This document shows, in pieces, positions 1-10,922 of a stretch of DNA of 64,000 nt. The stretch spans positions 1-64,000 of the forward strand of contig JAEQBH010006424.1 of NCBI GenBank assembly GCA_016808115.1. The letters are read 5' to 3'. Under the pieces are notes generated by a model, which saw only the letters and a program-made list of their open reading frames with translations, was not told where the DNA came from and did no database searches. The position numbers were made by a program, and so were the translations under genes. The stretch comes from Tetrastigma voinierianum (Eukaryota > Streptophyta > Magnoliopsida > Vitales > Vitaceae). Each line of letters opens with the position of its first letter. The first letter of the stretch is position 1.

Positions 1-589
1 ATCGATAATGCCACTCGATGATCTCCATGTCTTCTTCTCGCAGTTTATCCAGCCGTAAAATATCTCCTGTGAGGGGATTACTATTGCTTACACCGGTTCC
101 TTTTCTGTGTACTGGGAGCATAGGTCGGGCGTATATTTGAGAGTGTGGAGTCATCATGCATGAAGAATCTAAGGGTCCATTTTTCGTGTCCAAGGAATCC
201 GCCGACAAAGTGAAGTAATGAGTCGAAGCATATTTCATCGTGACCGAGATCGATCCTATTAGCTTACATGGTTTCGACTCTGGCCAGGGCTCGTTTTAAA
301 CATCACCGTGACATCCCAAGGTAGTATTGAATCAAGAGGGCCACAAAATCAAGAAGAAAACAATAAGAGCGTAAAAGGTTATCCATGCACTTTGCTTTCG
401 TTTGAGATGTAAAGTTTGGAGAGAATGGGAACCTGGGTGATGTTGTGAGACTTAAATGTGGCTGCATTCGATAAACAGAGTGGGAATGTCGAGAGCGAAA
501 CGAAGGCCTTAAGAAGGAAAGGGTGAGAGTAGTGATTCCAAATGCGATCCAAAATGTCGCGGTGTACCTAATCTCTATCCGTGTCTTAG
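1..589 (+). pseudogene. CPSF73-I: CPSF73-I 3' coding fragment (copy A), window-truncated
   Basis: This is the C-terminal part of cleavage and polyadenylation specificity factor 73 kDa subunit I, the endonuclease that cuts pre-mRNA before polyadenylation in the nucleus. The fragment runs from the region that reads ITIPYTGAFGV in better copies, through the acidic 'ESVESSSDEES' stretch and the 'KHISL..SDPISDMV' stretch, to the C-terminal 'KPIPLSVS'-like end, whose stop codon falls at 587-589. Several frameshifts separate these blocks, so no single frame is open. The same order of blocks is seen at 22860-23170, 32400-32860 and 34440-34720, which supports the call. The 5' part lies outside the window. 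It is either a decayed copy or a real gene damaged by consensus errors; I favour a duplicate gene copy. Confidence 0.75.
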
Positions 590-960
590 CTCCTTCCCTC
601 AGTTTCTTTTGTATTTTCGACTTCTTCCCGATTAATTCGAATTTCAGGGTTAAAGTTCTATATATCAATCAATATTTCTTAGTTAGTTGAATTAGCTGCT
701 TAGTTTAGGAAAATATTCAACATTGATCTACCCCGCCTAAGCCGGATCACATACATCAACTTTTTCTTTCTTGTCCTTATACGTGGTAACGCTCAAGAGA
801 TTTTCCTCTTCTGATCTGAGCTTAACAAATGGATTATATTGTTGAACAGAGTTATCTCCCCAGAAATTATGATTATCAATGCATAAAGTGAATGTTTTAT
901 TAGTGAAGCACAAAACAATATTTTGTTTTCGAGGGTCAGGTTATATCGTTTCATAATGCT
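590..960 (+). other. CPSF73-I 3' untranslated/flanking sequence
   Basis: This stretch follows the stop of copy A and matches the sequence after CPSF73 copy C (32861-33090) and copy D (34730-34900). Shared words include 'GTTGAACAGAGTTATCTCC' and 'GGAAAATATTCAACATTGA'. It holds no gene of its own and ends where a second, shorter C-terminal fragment begins. Confidence 0.6.
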
Positions 961-1010
961 AGATCCAAAATGCCGTGGAAGCCAATCCCTATCCGTGTCT
1001 TAGCTCCTTC
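961..1010 (+). pseudogene. CPSF73-I: Second CPSF73-I C-terminal end fragment
   Basis: About 50 bases repeat the last codons of CPSF73-I (the 'QNAVKPIPL' end and 'GTGTCTTAG' stop), only 370 bp after the same end in copy A. The following sequence matches the one downstream of a similar fragment at 36418-36470, so this is a duplicated 3' end, not a gene. Confidence 0.6.
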
Positions 1011-2484
1011 CTAGGTTTTCCTCGAATTTTCGACTTTCTTTCCTAATTAATTTGAATTTTGAGGTTAAAGTTCTATATCAATCAATATTTTTAGTCAACA
1101 TAATTAGTTTTGTTTATTTAATGAAGCTTCACTCATAATCTTGCTCATCGTCATCTCTATCTAAGATTTCTCAAGGTGGTTTGTATTTTTTCAAAATCAG
1201 AATTGCAACAAGGTCAAATGGCAAATTTTCCATCTGTTACTTTAACCAATTTTAGGTCTGCTCGATGATGTTTCTAAAATAGTTTTCACAAATTAATTTT
1301 TGGGAAGAGTTCCTAAATGTTTGAAATAATAAAAAACTATTAGAAGTTTAATAAAAATGTAAATTTAAAATTAAGTCTACAAAAAAAGTCTAATTGACAT
1401 AGAGTAAATGGCATCATTTTTTAGTCCTATTGTTCAAAAAATTACCTTGATTTTACTTATTTATTTTAAATGAATCGTCAGAGTATCTTCAAAAAAATTA
1501 TTAAAAAATATATTTTCAATTAATTTGGACAATAATACCGATATGAAAATATTGGAAAATAAGATATCTTAGAGATCCGGTAAGTATTTTATGTGGTGCA
1601 ACATCGACTCCATCGCCTAGCCTCGTTGGAGGTTATTTAGTTCGGCCCTTTATTTCAGAAGAAAGACTTGTGTAGAAATCATTTTAATAGAAATTAAAAC
1701 CACAAAGCTTCATCGCATATCTTATTTTTCGATTGCATATTTGTTTCCTTAATTGATTGTGTAAACCTAAAATGATTAATTGTGGTCGTCGCCATGGCCC
1801 TATAGGCTCAGGTTTACATGTGAAGAAGGGTGTTAAGGAGTATGATACTACTCGTACATTATAAACCAAGTTTCAACTTTCAAAGATTTATAATCTAAAA
1901 TGGTATCAAACAATGATTCAACCACTTAGGTAAGTTTGGTTCGTGTTTTTTGAATAATTGCTTTTTGTTCTAAAAACAAGTAGAGAATAAGAAAAACATG
2001 AAGAATACGTTTGGTTTCCAATTTTTTTTTTTTTTGATCTGAATAAACAAAGAGACATAGTAAACTTTAAATTAAGAGAATAAGAACAATTTTAAGTTTT
2101 GTGTTTTCAAAAACGATTATCAAGAACAGGTTTTTAAAATAATAACCAAACAAGACTATTACTTTTGAAAGAAACTTCTAAGAAGGTTTCAATTGACAAA
2201 GACTTAAAATGGGTCAAGTATGAAGTTGAGACACCACATATCAAAGTCATTAATGCATGTGAAACTACATGACAAGCTTCTTAAGATTTTTTATAAGTTA
2301 CCGCAAAGACTTTCAAATAATAAGCATGAAATCGATAATTACTCATCGGTCATGAATGAAAGTGCCAATTATGGGACAAATTGTTTATTTTTTTAAGATG
2401 ATTTCAAGTTAACAAAGACTTTAAATGAGTTAGGTAGGGGCAATTATTTAAGTCATTTTTGCGGTTCAAAAGTCGACATTACCA
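1011..2484. other. AT-rich duplicated spacer
   Basis: No gene is seen. Bases 1011-1640 match 36470-37110, and bases 1340-1640 also match 51225-51530 (shared 'GTCTACAAAAAAAGTCTAAT'). Bases 1940-2150 carry 'TTTTCAAAAACGATTATCAAGAACAG'-type AT-rich words (given here only as a word type) that recur near 54020-54080 and may be MITE remains. Bases 2160-2480 resemble 37740-37830. Confidence 0.5.
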
Positions 2485-3362
2485 ATCAATGTGACACCCC
2501 TATCCTGATCCCGTCACAACCACAACCTACTTAAATGCGCTCTGCAACCCGATGCCACACCATCATGTCCCATTTATCGAGATTCATACTTTAACAGTAA
2601 CCTGATGTAGCTCCTCCGTACAGAAGCTCTATCCAAAATACAACCCAATAACATTACATCAAATGTGACTCCATCCTGACCAATATACCACACTCTCAAC
2701 CCCATTCAACCATACCCCGAATACTATACATGATATAAGATGTTTAAGGCAGCTCAATTATATTAATTTACAAAATGATATATAACCGAACTGACCGCGA
2801 AATCTTTGTGATTCTCGTACCCACGTAGCTCTCGCTCTCAGAGCGCCTTTAACTCTCTCGCTTGCCGAGTTCGACCGACAAACCCGTGAAATCGCCCTGA
2901 AAAGGCTTTTCTTCTCCCTCCTCTCTCCCTCTCTCTCAAACGCTGTCTGTACATTTCAGAGATCTTTTTGATATCTCACGTGATATATTTCTTTGATTTT
3001 TTTGATTTTTTGATATTTCTTGTATTTATATTACGAGACACGTGTCAAAATCGCGCCCACTAGCCACGCTTCCCATCCGCTGCCGAAATAATTTATTCCG
3101 CTTCTGGCTTGCTTCATCTATTAAATGACATTCTTAAATATTTGACATTTTTCAGGATTTTCTCAAAATCTGTTTTCTAGGTCCACTGACGCTCGCCGCC
3201 CTAAATTCAGAAAATCCGACCGATTTTAATTTAACGAAATTCACGCGACTAGATTTACAGACGATTCCAACTGGCTAAATGCTTCGCCATCCGACATTCG
3301 TAAAGACTGTAATTACCATTTTGCCCTTCTCTTAAAGAAAAAATTCAAATTTCTAGGTTTTT

Positions 3363-5381
3363 TGTAAGACCCGAGAAATCTTAATTTCGAATAAGGGCAA
3401 AATCGTACTTGATTATAAAATTTTAATTACGTTAAAAGTCCCGCATTAATTTTCAGACTTAATGATTTAAACTGATTGTACCGCTGAATCGCTCTCAAAA
3501 TATTTAGTTAGCACGCGAAATTTCGCACTTGCCGAGATACGGAGTTCGGCACATTTTTCGAGGCATCGCGTTTCGGGTGCTGTAAATCGGTTTTCGATGC
3601 GATGAAAGCCACATATAATATATACTCATGTACCATAAGTGGTATGAGTAGATAAATGACGAAAATGGACGGCCGAGATAGTGTCGAATGTCAAAACTGG
3701 AGAAATAAGTAATTAAATTAACTTGCATTAAATGACAAAAATGAATGGGCCATCTCTTTAAAATGCAACAAAGAAGTAAAACGGAGTGGAGGAACCAAAA
3801 GATGCCAGTGACCAAAACAATGGCGTTTTGGAGCAGAGAGGATCATACTTCTCTAAAATACCGGCAATCCGACCGTCTAGCCTTCGGCCGAGAAGATAAG
3901 ACGTTCCACGCAAGTGTGCTACGCGTGGACTCCGGATCTGAGCTCTCTTCAAACCCCGAGGATTTTCTCCCTACTTGGGTTTTATTCCCATTTTTAGTGT
4001 TTCGAATGTTCGGAAATATCGAGGCCATTGGGTTGATCTGGTCCCAAAACATGGGACCGAATTAATATACTTTTGAAACCAAATGGGGCGGCATGGCGCT
4101 CCATGGCCGTAATGAGTATGGAAAATGGGTATGGTGGTGACTAATCATCTTTGATTGAATTTGGGCCAGGAATGGCCGTGGTGATTACTAAGTGAACCGT
4201 TGATTTAATGATCTTTGGGGAATGGTAACCGAGGTTTCACTATTCGAAATAATAATCTAAATATATTTTTGTGAATACGTGTTTGGTTGAGTAATTCGAA
4301 TCGAATTGCTTGTGTTTGAATATTAGCCCAAGTGAGCTAATTTTGATGTTGAAATGCTAATTTCATAACATGTTGTATGATATAATTTTGGGTAAATATA
4401 TTCAATAGCATATATATTTACTTCTTGGTTTGAACCTGTATTAGGCCCAGCATACATACATTCCATATGCTGCTTGGGACACCCTAAGTTTTGGTGAGTG
4501 CATGAACGAATCTAGAGAAAAAAGGTTCGGAGGGTTGTCTAATAATGTAAAGTGGTTCGGAGGGTAGTCTAAAATATTAAATGATCGGAGAAATTAGTTA
4601 ACCCAGATTATATATCTCAGCATTGGATGACCCGGTTGACATATACATTCTTCCTTCGGAGTAGTCCACAAACAAATAATATCAATCGTCGGAATGGCCC
4701 GATTGATATTCATGGTAGTCACAAACAAATTTATATATCAATGCGTCGGGCGCCCAATTGATATATATGGAGGGTAGTCTACTAATAAAATAATAATTCA
4801 TACAAGGCTTAGGCGGGTGGTGTGGGGAGTCGGTGAGGACTAGGGATCTGAGTTGGTCATGTAGACATTCAAGTAGGATCATGCATTTGCTTGAATGTGT
4901 GTTTTATTTGGAACGATGCTGCACTTGGTGAGTAGCCCACTTGGGGCGGATTCTCCTGCGAGCTTTAGCTCACCAGGTCGTGGGATCCCCCCTTTTTACA
5001 GGTACCGGGAGCGTGCGAGGAGGCGGTTCGTTCTTGGTCGTGTTAGAAGAAAGGGTTGTGGCTTTGATGTATACATGTATTAGGGTGTCTCTAATTTTAA
5101 TGTATGTATTGTTTAAGTAAATATTAACTCTTGTAACTATAGGATATACTAGTTGGATCGTAGTGGTATGCATATTGAGTATTGTTTGTAGGCCCCAGTG
5201 GCGATATTACTCCTGTTAGTTGTTTGGGACGGGATATCGCGGGTATTGTATTTTGGGTAGAGCTCCCCGTACAAAGGAAACTCTGCCCGATTTTCTAAAG
5301 TGGCGTCGGGTAACCCGACATCCACTTGTATTCCGCGGGTTGACGGGTAGTCAACGGACCCCCGGGTTTTGGGGCGTCACA
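3363..5381 (+). repeat. 5' LTR of the gypsy element
   Basis: About 2,019 bp, beginning TGTAAGACCCGAGAAATC and ending GGCGTCACA. It contains a hairpin array (about 4600-4780) and several imperfectly matching words against the 3' LTR, with many short indels. The sequence right after it is the primer-binding site. Confidence 0.85.
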
Positions 5382-5383
5382 GC

Positions 5384-5397
5384 TTGGTATCAGAGCT
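5384..5397 (+). other. Primer-binding site, initiator tRNA-Met type
   Basis: TTGGTATCAGAGCT starts two bases after the LTR end. TGGTATCAGAGC is complementary to the 3' end of plant initiator tRNA-Met, the usual primer for gypsy elements. Confidence 0.85.
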
Positions 5398-5836
5398 TAG
5401 GTTTATAAATACCTAGAGCTTAGTGTTGATAAGCTAGGTATACGATTACCTAGGGCTTGAGGGACTTGGAGTCCTAGGCAGGTCTTAGAATATGGAACAT
5501 AGTTTATGGGAACCTATGGATGGCATTGAGCTTAGGCCATGGATTGGATGAGAGCATCACCACTAGGTGTGGTTTGATGATATGTACTTTCGTATGAGAT
5601 TACCTAGGAAATCCACGGGACAACACTAGGAAACTTTGCATGCATGTGTTGGTGTGTTTTGTGTGATTGGATTTTTATTAATAGTGTGCTTGCATGCTTG
5701 GTTGTACATAACATAGATTGTAGGTGTTATGTGATTGGAATTTTATGGGTGATATGCTTAGTTGATAACATAGGATGATGTAGTAGTTATTTTGGGTGTT
5801 TACGATTAATATGAAACTTGAACCAGGAATTAACCA

Positions 5837-6247
5837 AAATAAATTCATAATTTATTTGGTTTAGTGGAGAAGAAATCATAATTTTAGGTTTACGAGTGTA
5901 AAACTGAAGAAAATTAAATAAAATAAATTTTTCGAAATTTATTTCGGTTGTTGGAAAATGAGAAGAAATGTTAAGGTAAAGAAAATAAATTTTTGTTAAG
6001 TTTATTTGGTTATATGGAGAAGAAAATGATTTTCTAGAGATTTCTGAGTGGTAAAGTGAAGAAAATGAAGGGAAAGTAAATTTTTATAAATTTATTTAGT
6101 GGAGAAAATTTTGGTGAAATCTTTGGAAAAAGAAAATAAATTTTTATAAATTTATTTGTTAGAATGAAAAAAAAAAAAAAAAATTTAAGGTTTATAGGAG
6201 TAAAATTTTAGAAAAATGGGGTTAAATAAATTTTTTTAAATTTATTT
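5837..6247. repeat. Six AT palindromes in irregular tandem
   Basis: Six copies of a near-perfect palindrome, AAATAAATTT then a 2-5 base centre then AAATTTATTT, lie at about 5837, 5921, 5983, 6077, 6134 and 6224. They are separated by 57-94 bp and often followed by 'GTGGAGAAGAAA'-like words, so the whole is a tandem array. It occupies the part of the retrotransposon where the leader or gag would be expected. Confidence 0.75.
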
Positions 6248-6599
6248 GGTATTTAAAGTGTGAAAAAAAATGTTTTAGTGATTTTTATAGATTTTCAAGT
6301 TCTTGGAAATAAATGAAAAAAAAATCATTATAATAACGATTTTTTTTAGCGAAGAATTTGATGGCTACGCCCATTTTGTATTAATGAGAAAATTTTTGTA
6401 TTCTGATAGGAAAGTTTGGAAGGCTAGATTGTATTGCAAGAGAAGTACATTGGAGAGGCGTGTTGCAATACGATTAGCATTGTATTACGGCCAGTACACC
6501 AAGGCTAGTGAGGGAGAATTTGTATCGCAATACAATGGATTAATATTAATATTTGAAATTTGAGCGATCTTTGTATTGCAATCCCGACCTTTGTAGCGT

Positions 6600-6893
6600 G
6601 ACACGGCTGCGAGCGGCCAGTATTTAGAAGCTGCTTGGCAGCGCGGCGAGCACGGCGTAAGCGCTAAAGCCTTGCGCGGCGGCCAGCGAGCCGCAGCTAC
6701 CAGACGAAGCGTCGCGCGAAGCGAAGTAGTATGGCGGTCGTAAGCGCGAAGCGAAAGCGGCGAAGTATGGTAGCGGGCGTATGGCCCGAAAGCGAGCGGC
6801 GGCGAAGCGGCGCGGCTGGCGCTGGGTTGGCCTTGGCGGTGCGCCGGTGCGCCGGCCCGGCCACCGTCCGTTTATTTCGTTTTTTCCCCGAGT
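6600..6893. other. GC-rich low-complexity block
   Basis: About 290 bases are strikingly rich in G, C and CpG, with many GCGAAGCG / GCGGCG words, inside a surrounding that is mostly A and T. Open frames on both strands (Ala/Arg/Pro-rich) result from composition, not from recognisable coding. Origin unknown. Confidence 0.6.
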
Positions 6894-7856
6894 CGCAAAT
6901 GAACACCGTTCATTGTAAAATAAAATTTTTTCGAAAAAAAAAATATTTATTAAATTCAAATAAAAATCAAATAAAAATCAAATAAAATCAAATAAATTTT
7001 GATAAAATTTTCGAAAAATAAAATTTTCAAAAATAAAATTTTAATAAAATTTTAATTGAAAACAATATTTAAACATGAGGAAATTGATTCTCGTATACAC
7101 CGATTATGTGGATTAGTGTCTCGAGAATTTGGGGTTATACCTTGAGAATCTTGTATTGGATTTAACAACCATTTGAAATAGTAATTGCGGTGATTGTGGA
7201 GTTCATATTGCCAGTGGTGTATATGGAAAATAGATAGAATCTGGGGTTATGGTTATGACCTTGGGATTGGATCATGAAATGAGCAAGGAGCTCTCTCGAA
7301 CCTTATTGAAATAAATGGCCCCGAATTAGGTTGGATTTAGCCACGCCTAGAAATGAAGCAGATTCGGTTCATGGTTGTTAAGTCATTGGCATATGCATTC
7401 TTAGTTAAATCCCGAAATAGAAAGTTAAATGATTCTTGTTGCCCCATGTAATGGTGTAAATGACAATAAGGACGAGGGACATCGAGGGCGTCACGGGAAT
7501 CTTGGTCGAGCACCGCGGTGTTTGATCGTGATTTTTTTCTTTTTCGGTGTAGGTATTACGTGAATGCTATAACCTGAGGCTAGTATAGCGGTGACAGGAA
7601 GATCCTAGTAGCACCCGAGGTTTAGGAAGCATCATCCTCAGAACATACATAGGGGAGACGGATGGTGACAGGACCATTGGTTTATCTCCGGATCGAGAAG
7701 GTGTTAGGGTTATGGAAATTACTTGACACTACCGGGATTAGACTAGGCGTACTGGCTAGAGAATGGTAGCCCACATAGGTGGAAATGGGCAAGGACCTCT
7801 AGAGACCTTAGAGGAATAGTTGCATGTGGAGTCTCCCTAGGGATTAGGCGAGAATC

Positions 7857-8095
7857 GTGCGATATGTCGGGTTGCGAGTTGGAGATCTCGGGGACTCTAC
7901 TCACAATGGACTTGAGAATTATGGACATGTCAAAATTCGAGGTCATCCTGAGGATGGATTGGTTGATAGCTTACGGGGTCGTTATCGATTGTGGCGCGGG
8001 GAGGATTACCGCCTACACACAGACCCAGTCTCTGTGGTATTTCGAGGGCAAGCACGATATTTTCCTAGACCGGTATCACAGGTCAATTAATCGGG
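7857..8095 (+). pseudogene. Retrotransposon protease remnant
   Basis: A frame here contains the sequence that follows the active site of gypsy proteases: 'SKFEVILRMDWLIAYGVVID', which corresponds to the family's F-D-V-I-L-G-M-D-W-L motif with Gly replaced by Arg. The catalytic Asp-Thr/Ser-Gly is not visible upstream. Two overlapping open frames (from 7857 and 7864) alternate across frameshifts. Confidence 0.7.
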
Positions 8096-8309
8096 ACGAG
8101 TTAGCGGGTGGGCTAAGCGAACCTTACCCTAGAGGGCCAGTGAGACCAAACTTGGTCACCTCGAGTAGTTTGCGAATGTGTGGATGTTTTCAAATGAGCT
8201 ACGGACTACCTCGCGCCAGGGATGTGAGCTTGATGTTGAGTTACACCTGGTATATTCACCCATCTCTATGACTCCGCCTTAGGATGGCGCGGATCAGTTG
8301 CGGGAGCTG

Positions 8310-8960
8310 AGTCCAGTTAAAGGCTCTTGGACAAGGGGTTTATCGGACCGAGCACTTCTGCATGGGCGCTCCGGTTCTATTTGCGAAAAGAAGGACAAGG
8401 TCAAGCCATTTGTCTGTCATTCTCTGAGGCGGAGTTGAGCAGGATTCACGATCAAGAATCGGTACCCATTCACGAAGTTGATGATTTATTTGACGAGTTG
8501 AGAGAATTGTGAGTCTACTCCATGATGATACCATATTGGTTACCATCAGTAGATTTAGGGAGATAGATATCCTAAGACGGCGTTTAGGACGTTATGGGCC
8601 TTTGAGTTTACGGTGATGCCCTTTGGATTAACCAGTCATGCTTGGCATTCATGGATCATGCATAGGATATTCTAACCTTATCTCGTCCAGTTTATTAAAT
8701 GTCTTACGTGGATGACATTTTGATGCTCGGTCGAGTGGGAGCATGGTATCAGCTTGAGGATTGTTTCACAGTACTCAGAGACTATCAGGTTGTACGCTAA
8801 ATGATTGATGTCGAGTTTTAACTATTGAGGAGATTTTTGGAACCACGGTGGCTGAAGTGTTAGTCGACCCTCAGAAGGTTGAGGCATTGATGAGTTAGAT
8901 GGGCGAATGTCAATCCTCGAGATACGTAGTTTCTTGGGATTGGCTGGATATTACAGGAGA
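8310..8960 (+). pseudogene. Reverse transcriptase remnant (gypsy)
   Basis: Blocks of the RT fold occur in order: 'KGFIGPSTSAWALRF' (family K-G-F-I-R-P-S-x-S-P-W-G) at about 8333-8380; an R-I-D-D-L-F-D relative at about 8475-8500; a P-F-G-L-T-N relative at about 8618-8640; a degraded D-D-I-L at about 8710-8730; and 'EIRSFLGLAGYYRR' at about 8917-8958. They lie in different frames with stops, so no enzyme can be made. RNase H and most of the integrase core are not recognisable between 8960 and 10135. Confidence 0.75.
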
Positions 8961-10137
8961 TGCGAGAATGGACGGCAGTTGTCCATTCGAGGCAGGATTG
9001 TAGAATTTCGCCTACGGGATATGGACTCCATGGTTGGGATGACCCTGACCATAGAGGGAGAAATCGAGGGATCGCAGGCAGCCTGGGATCACGGGTGTTG
9101 GTAGCAAGAGGAGGATCGACTTTCTTTTAGCTCGGGGAAGGCGAGGAGACTTACGCTTCACTAGTTCGGGACTAGGGCCGGGTTGAGCATGAATGACGGG
9201 TTTCCCCGGAGGCCGGGGATCCCAAGACCTTGGGACAATGCAGTCCCAGTTAGCCGTAGAACATGATAGTATACAGTTCGTTCCTCCACGCTAGTGCGGA
9301 TTCGGAGGAACTAGTTTCGATTCGAGTGCTATCTGAAGCACTTCGACAACACGGATAGGCGGAGGGGGCGAGTGTGGGTCGAAGTCGGGGACGGATCGGG
9401 GTTCAATGGCGAGCGTGAGTGGACCTTGAATTAGTAGGCGTAGTGGTTGTTGATGTCAAAAAGCGACGCATGGATGAGTTAATGACCATCGAGTTTATCG
9501 ATGTTGATTGAGACCTAAGTAGGTTTATGCATTTTCGATACGGCATTGGATTTAATTTAGGGTTAAGGCCTTTAGAGAAGCCAAATATAGATGTTTTTCC
9601 CTAGGATGTAGGGTGAGAGTTGACCTGATAAGTCGGGATTATGAGTGAGAAATCTCTGGGATTCTGCTCATGGTGGACCTGGGAGTAGGTGCACGGTATG
9701 GTCATTCACCACTCATGGTGAGTGTGGGTTGAGTTGTCTTGAGGACTCGATCGATAGGACTCATAGTTGAAGCGGGAAATCTAAGAGGCTGGGGTATGGC
9801 CCGATCAGTAATGTGCCCGAAGTGAAAACACAGGGACATGGTTATCATGCAGACTTAGAGTTGAGTGATAGGAGTCGGGGTGACTCGAGGTTTGGATACC
9901 CTTTGGAAATTTCATTGGATGTTGTTGAGCTGGCAAGGGCTCAGTAAATGGATGATATGCATGGCATGGATTGAGTTGACAGTCCATTGGATTGTCAGTG
10001 ATTGTGACCTTGGAGAGGTTAGCGGTTACACACCAAACAAGGGTTGTGTAGGGTTACGTGTGTATGGATTACATACGGGTGTTAGAGGGCATGTTGCGAA
10101 CATGTGTCCTGGATCATAAGGGTAGAGGATTAATTAC

Positions 10138-10815
10138 CCTTAGTGGAATTCGCCTACAACAATAGTTATCAGGCGAGTATACGAATGGCACCATGGGGCG
10201 TGTATGGAGGCCATGTAGGTCACCGTTAGGATGGACCGAGGTGGGAGAGAGCTCCATCACGGGTCCTGGATTGGTTAGAGACACCTCAGGAAGGTGAAGC
10301 GATCTGACGAGTCTTCTCTGTTTCCGAGCCGGTAGAAGAGCTATGCCGATGTACGACGTCGACCCTTAGAGTTCGAGGTTGGTGCTCCCGTTTTCCTTCA
10401 AGGTGATTCCTGAAAGGAGTGGTCAAGTTCGACGAGCGTGGGAAATTTATTCTTGAGATTTATAGGACCTTTCGAGATACTCAAGAAAGTAGACACAGTT
10501 GCGTACCGGTTAGCATTACCGCCCAGCATGATAGGTGTCCATGAGGTATTTCACGTCTCCATGCTCCGGAATGATACTCCAGATCCAGCTCATGTGGTGG
10601 ATTGGGGGCAGATTGAGATTGACACGGATGGGACCTTCGAGGAGGGACCAGTGTACATTGTTGATAGCCGTGATCGGGTCTTGCGACGCAAGACCGTGAG
10701 GCTAGTGAGAGTGCTATGGCGGCACTGTGGAGTGGAGGAGTCAACGTGGGAGGCGCGAGGACACGATGCGGGCTACCTATCCGCTTCTTGTTTAGGGATG
10801 AAGGTCGTGGTTTAG
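10138..10815 (+). pseudogene. Integrase C-terminal remnant of the gypsy element
   Basis: Bases 10141-10205 encode 'LVEFAYNNSYQASIRMAP', a hallmark of the gypsy integrase core end. Bases 10438-10815 form a 125-codon open frame with the GPF block ('RFIGPFEILKKV', 'AYRLALPPS', 'VHEVFHVSMLR') followed by a chromo-like tail ending 'VLWRHCGVEESTWE'. A frameshift separates the two parts. The 125-codon stretch is the best-preserved coding part of the element. Confidence 0.85.
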
Positions 10816-10912
10816 TCATTTAAGATTTAAATGACTAGTTTATGCGTGGTAAGTGCATATTTGCATATGCATGTGTTAGATAAAGATCGTTTGAATTTCG
10901 GAATGAAATTCT

Positions 10913-10922
10913 TTCAGGAGAA
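10913..10922 (+). other. Polypurine tract
   Basis: The purine-rich run (CAGGAGAA, then TG of the 3' LTR) lies directly before the 3' LTR, where plus-strand DNA synthesis is primed in LTR elements. Confidence 0.6.

Noticed and set aside
303..668. 121-codon minus-strand frame
   Set aside because: Antisense shadow of the CPSF73-I C-terminal exon.
6624..6985. Open frames on both strands rich in Ala, Arg and Pro
   Set aside because: They come from the GC-rich low-complexity block; no domain, no start context, and both strands are open equally.
8960..10135. RNase H and integrase core expected in the first gypsy element
   Set aside because: Order predicts them, but I could not recognise any conserved block in this stretch, so no feature is claimed.
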